From Pseudomonadota bacterium (GTDB lineage Bacteria; Pseudomonadota; Gammaproteobacteria; Xanthomonadales; Xanthomonadaceae): a stretch of DNA of 6,007 nt. A program made the translations under genes and the position numbers. The notes below the pieces were generated by a model. That model had not been told where the DNA came from and made no database searches. It worked only from the letters and a program-made list of their open reading frames with translations. How positions within the stretch are numbered: position 1 is the stretch's first letter; the number at the start of each line of letters is the position of its first letter. The stretch is from contig JAFAFD010000223.1 in NCBI GenBank assembly GCA_023423675.1, positions 1 through 6,007 on the forward strand, read 5' to 3'. Below, piece by piece: positions 5,091 to 6,007 of the stretch.

Positions 5091-6007
5091 ATGAAGCGTC
5101 GCGTCGTCGTAACCGGCCTGGGTATCGTCTCGCCGTTGGGCAATGATCTGGCCAGCAGCTGGGAAGGCATCACCCATGGTCGTTCGGGCATCGGTCCGCT
5201 GACCAACGTTTCTGATGCCTACCTGGATCGGTTCACCACCAAGATTGCAGGTGAGGTCAAAGGCTTTGACATCACCGCCGACAACGAACTGTTCGGCAAG
5301 TACCGGGTCAGCGGCAAGGATGCCAAGAAGATGGACCCGTTCATCCATTACGGCCTCGGTGCCTCGTTCATGGCCCTGCACGATGCGGGCCTGGAGATCA
5401 CCGAAGCCAACGCCGAGCGCATCGGCGCGATCGTCGGCGCCGGCATCGGCGGCCTGCTGGGCATCGAAGAGCAGACCATCGATTTCCACGAGGGCAAGAA
5501 GATCTCGCCCTTCTACGTGCCCAAGACCATCATCAACATGCTGCCGGGCCAGCTGAGCATCATCACCGGCCTGAAGGGCCCGTCGTTCTCGGCGGTCTCG
5601 GCGTGCGCGACCTCGAACCATTCGATCGGTACCGCGATGCGCATGATCCAGTACGGCGATGCCGACGTGATGGTGGCCGGTGGCGCCGAGCGCGGTTCCT
5701 CGCCAACCGCCTTGGGTGGCTTCTGCGCGATGAAGGCCATGAGCACCCGCAACGATGCCCCCGAACAGGCCTCGCGCCCGTGGGACAAGGAGCGCGACGG
5801 CTTCGTGCTGGGTGACGGTGCCGGCATCCTGGTGCTGGAAGAGTACGAACACGCCAAGGCACGCGGCGCCAAGATCTACTGCGAACTGGCCGGCTTCGGC
5901 GCCAGCTCCGACGCGTACCACATGACCGCCCCGGCCGAGAACGGCGAAGGCGCGGCGCGCTGCATGACCATGGCCCTGAAGGACGCCGGCGTGACCCCGG
6001 ACCAGGT
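5091..6007 (+). CDS. fabF: 3-oxoacyl-ACP synthase II (KAS II), FabF, 5' part (3' end outside window)
   Basis: The frame opens at ATG 5091, with AGGAG at 5078-5082 8 bases upstream, and runs without a stop off the right edge, giving 305 residues; family length is about 413, so roughly a quarter is missing. It condenses malonyl-ACP with long acyl-ACP in chain elongation. The N-terminus [19 protein letters not shown], the nucleophile Cys172 in [30 protein letters not shown], and [18 protein letters not shown] followed by [13 protein letters not shown] and [10 protein letters not shown] are all close to E. coli FabF rather than FabB. The two catalytic His residues lie beyond the window and cannot be checked. 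It is separated from acpP by 141 bases with two hairpins, and no convincing promoter of its own was seen, so it probably depends on readthrough. Confidence 0.97.
   Translation, partial: MKRRVVVTGLGIVSPLGNDLASSWEGITHGRSGIGPLTNVSDAYLDRFTTKIAGEVKGFDITADNELFGKYRVSGKDAKKMDPFIHYGLGASFMALHDAGLEITEANAERIGAIVGAGIGGLLGIEEQTIDFHEGKKISPFYVPKTIINMLPGQLSIITGLKGPSFSAVSACATSNHSIGTAMRMIQYGDADVMVAGGAERGSSPTALGGFCAMKAMSTRNDAPEQASRPWDKERDGFVLGDGAGILVLEEYEHAKARGAKIYCELAGFGASSDAYHMTAPAENGEGAARCMTMALKDAGVTPDQ

Overview
The window is a high-GC, single-strand (+) stretch of a gammaproteobacterial fatty-acid-synthesis cluster. The best assignment is Xanthomonadaceae, probably Stenotrophomonas. Protein similarity recalled from the families supports this, and so do two copies of a GTAG-type REP palindrome (SMAG class) between two genes. 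No database search was run, so the genus is an inference.

Layout: 3' end of yceD (DUF177), rpmF (ribosomal protein bL32), a hairpin, fabH (KAS III), an unnamed protein-kinase-fold gene with a C-terminal membrane segment, about 220 bp of short palindromic repeats, fabD (malonyl-CoA:ACP transacylase), fabG (3-oxoacyl-ACP reductase), a 153-bp gap with promoter-like and operator-like signals, acpP (acyl carrier protein), two hairpins, and the first 305 codons of fabF (KAS II), which runs off the right edge.

How they work together: FabD loads malonyl groups onto AcpP. FabH condenses acetyl-CoA with malonyl-ACP to start chains. FabG reduces each 3-oxoacyl-ACP, and FabF extends the chain. RpmF and YceD belong to the conserved upstream part of the same cluster and tie ribosome and membrane production together.

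Two points depart from the E. coli order (yceD-rpmF-plsX-fabH-fabD-fabG-acpP-fabF). plsX is absent between rpmF and fabH. A kinase-like gene sits between fabH and fabD, and its catalytic-loop Asp appears to be replaced by Gln. This gene is the strongest candidate for something poorly described. The most interesting non-coding signal is a perfect 14-bp palindrome placed at about -37 of a candidate acpP promoter. All intergenic gaps are under 300 bp; the longest (2568-2786) is filled by repeats.
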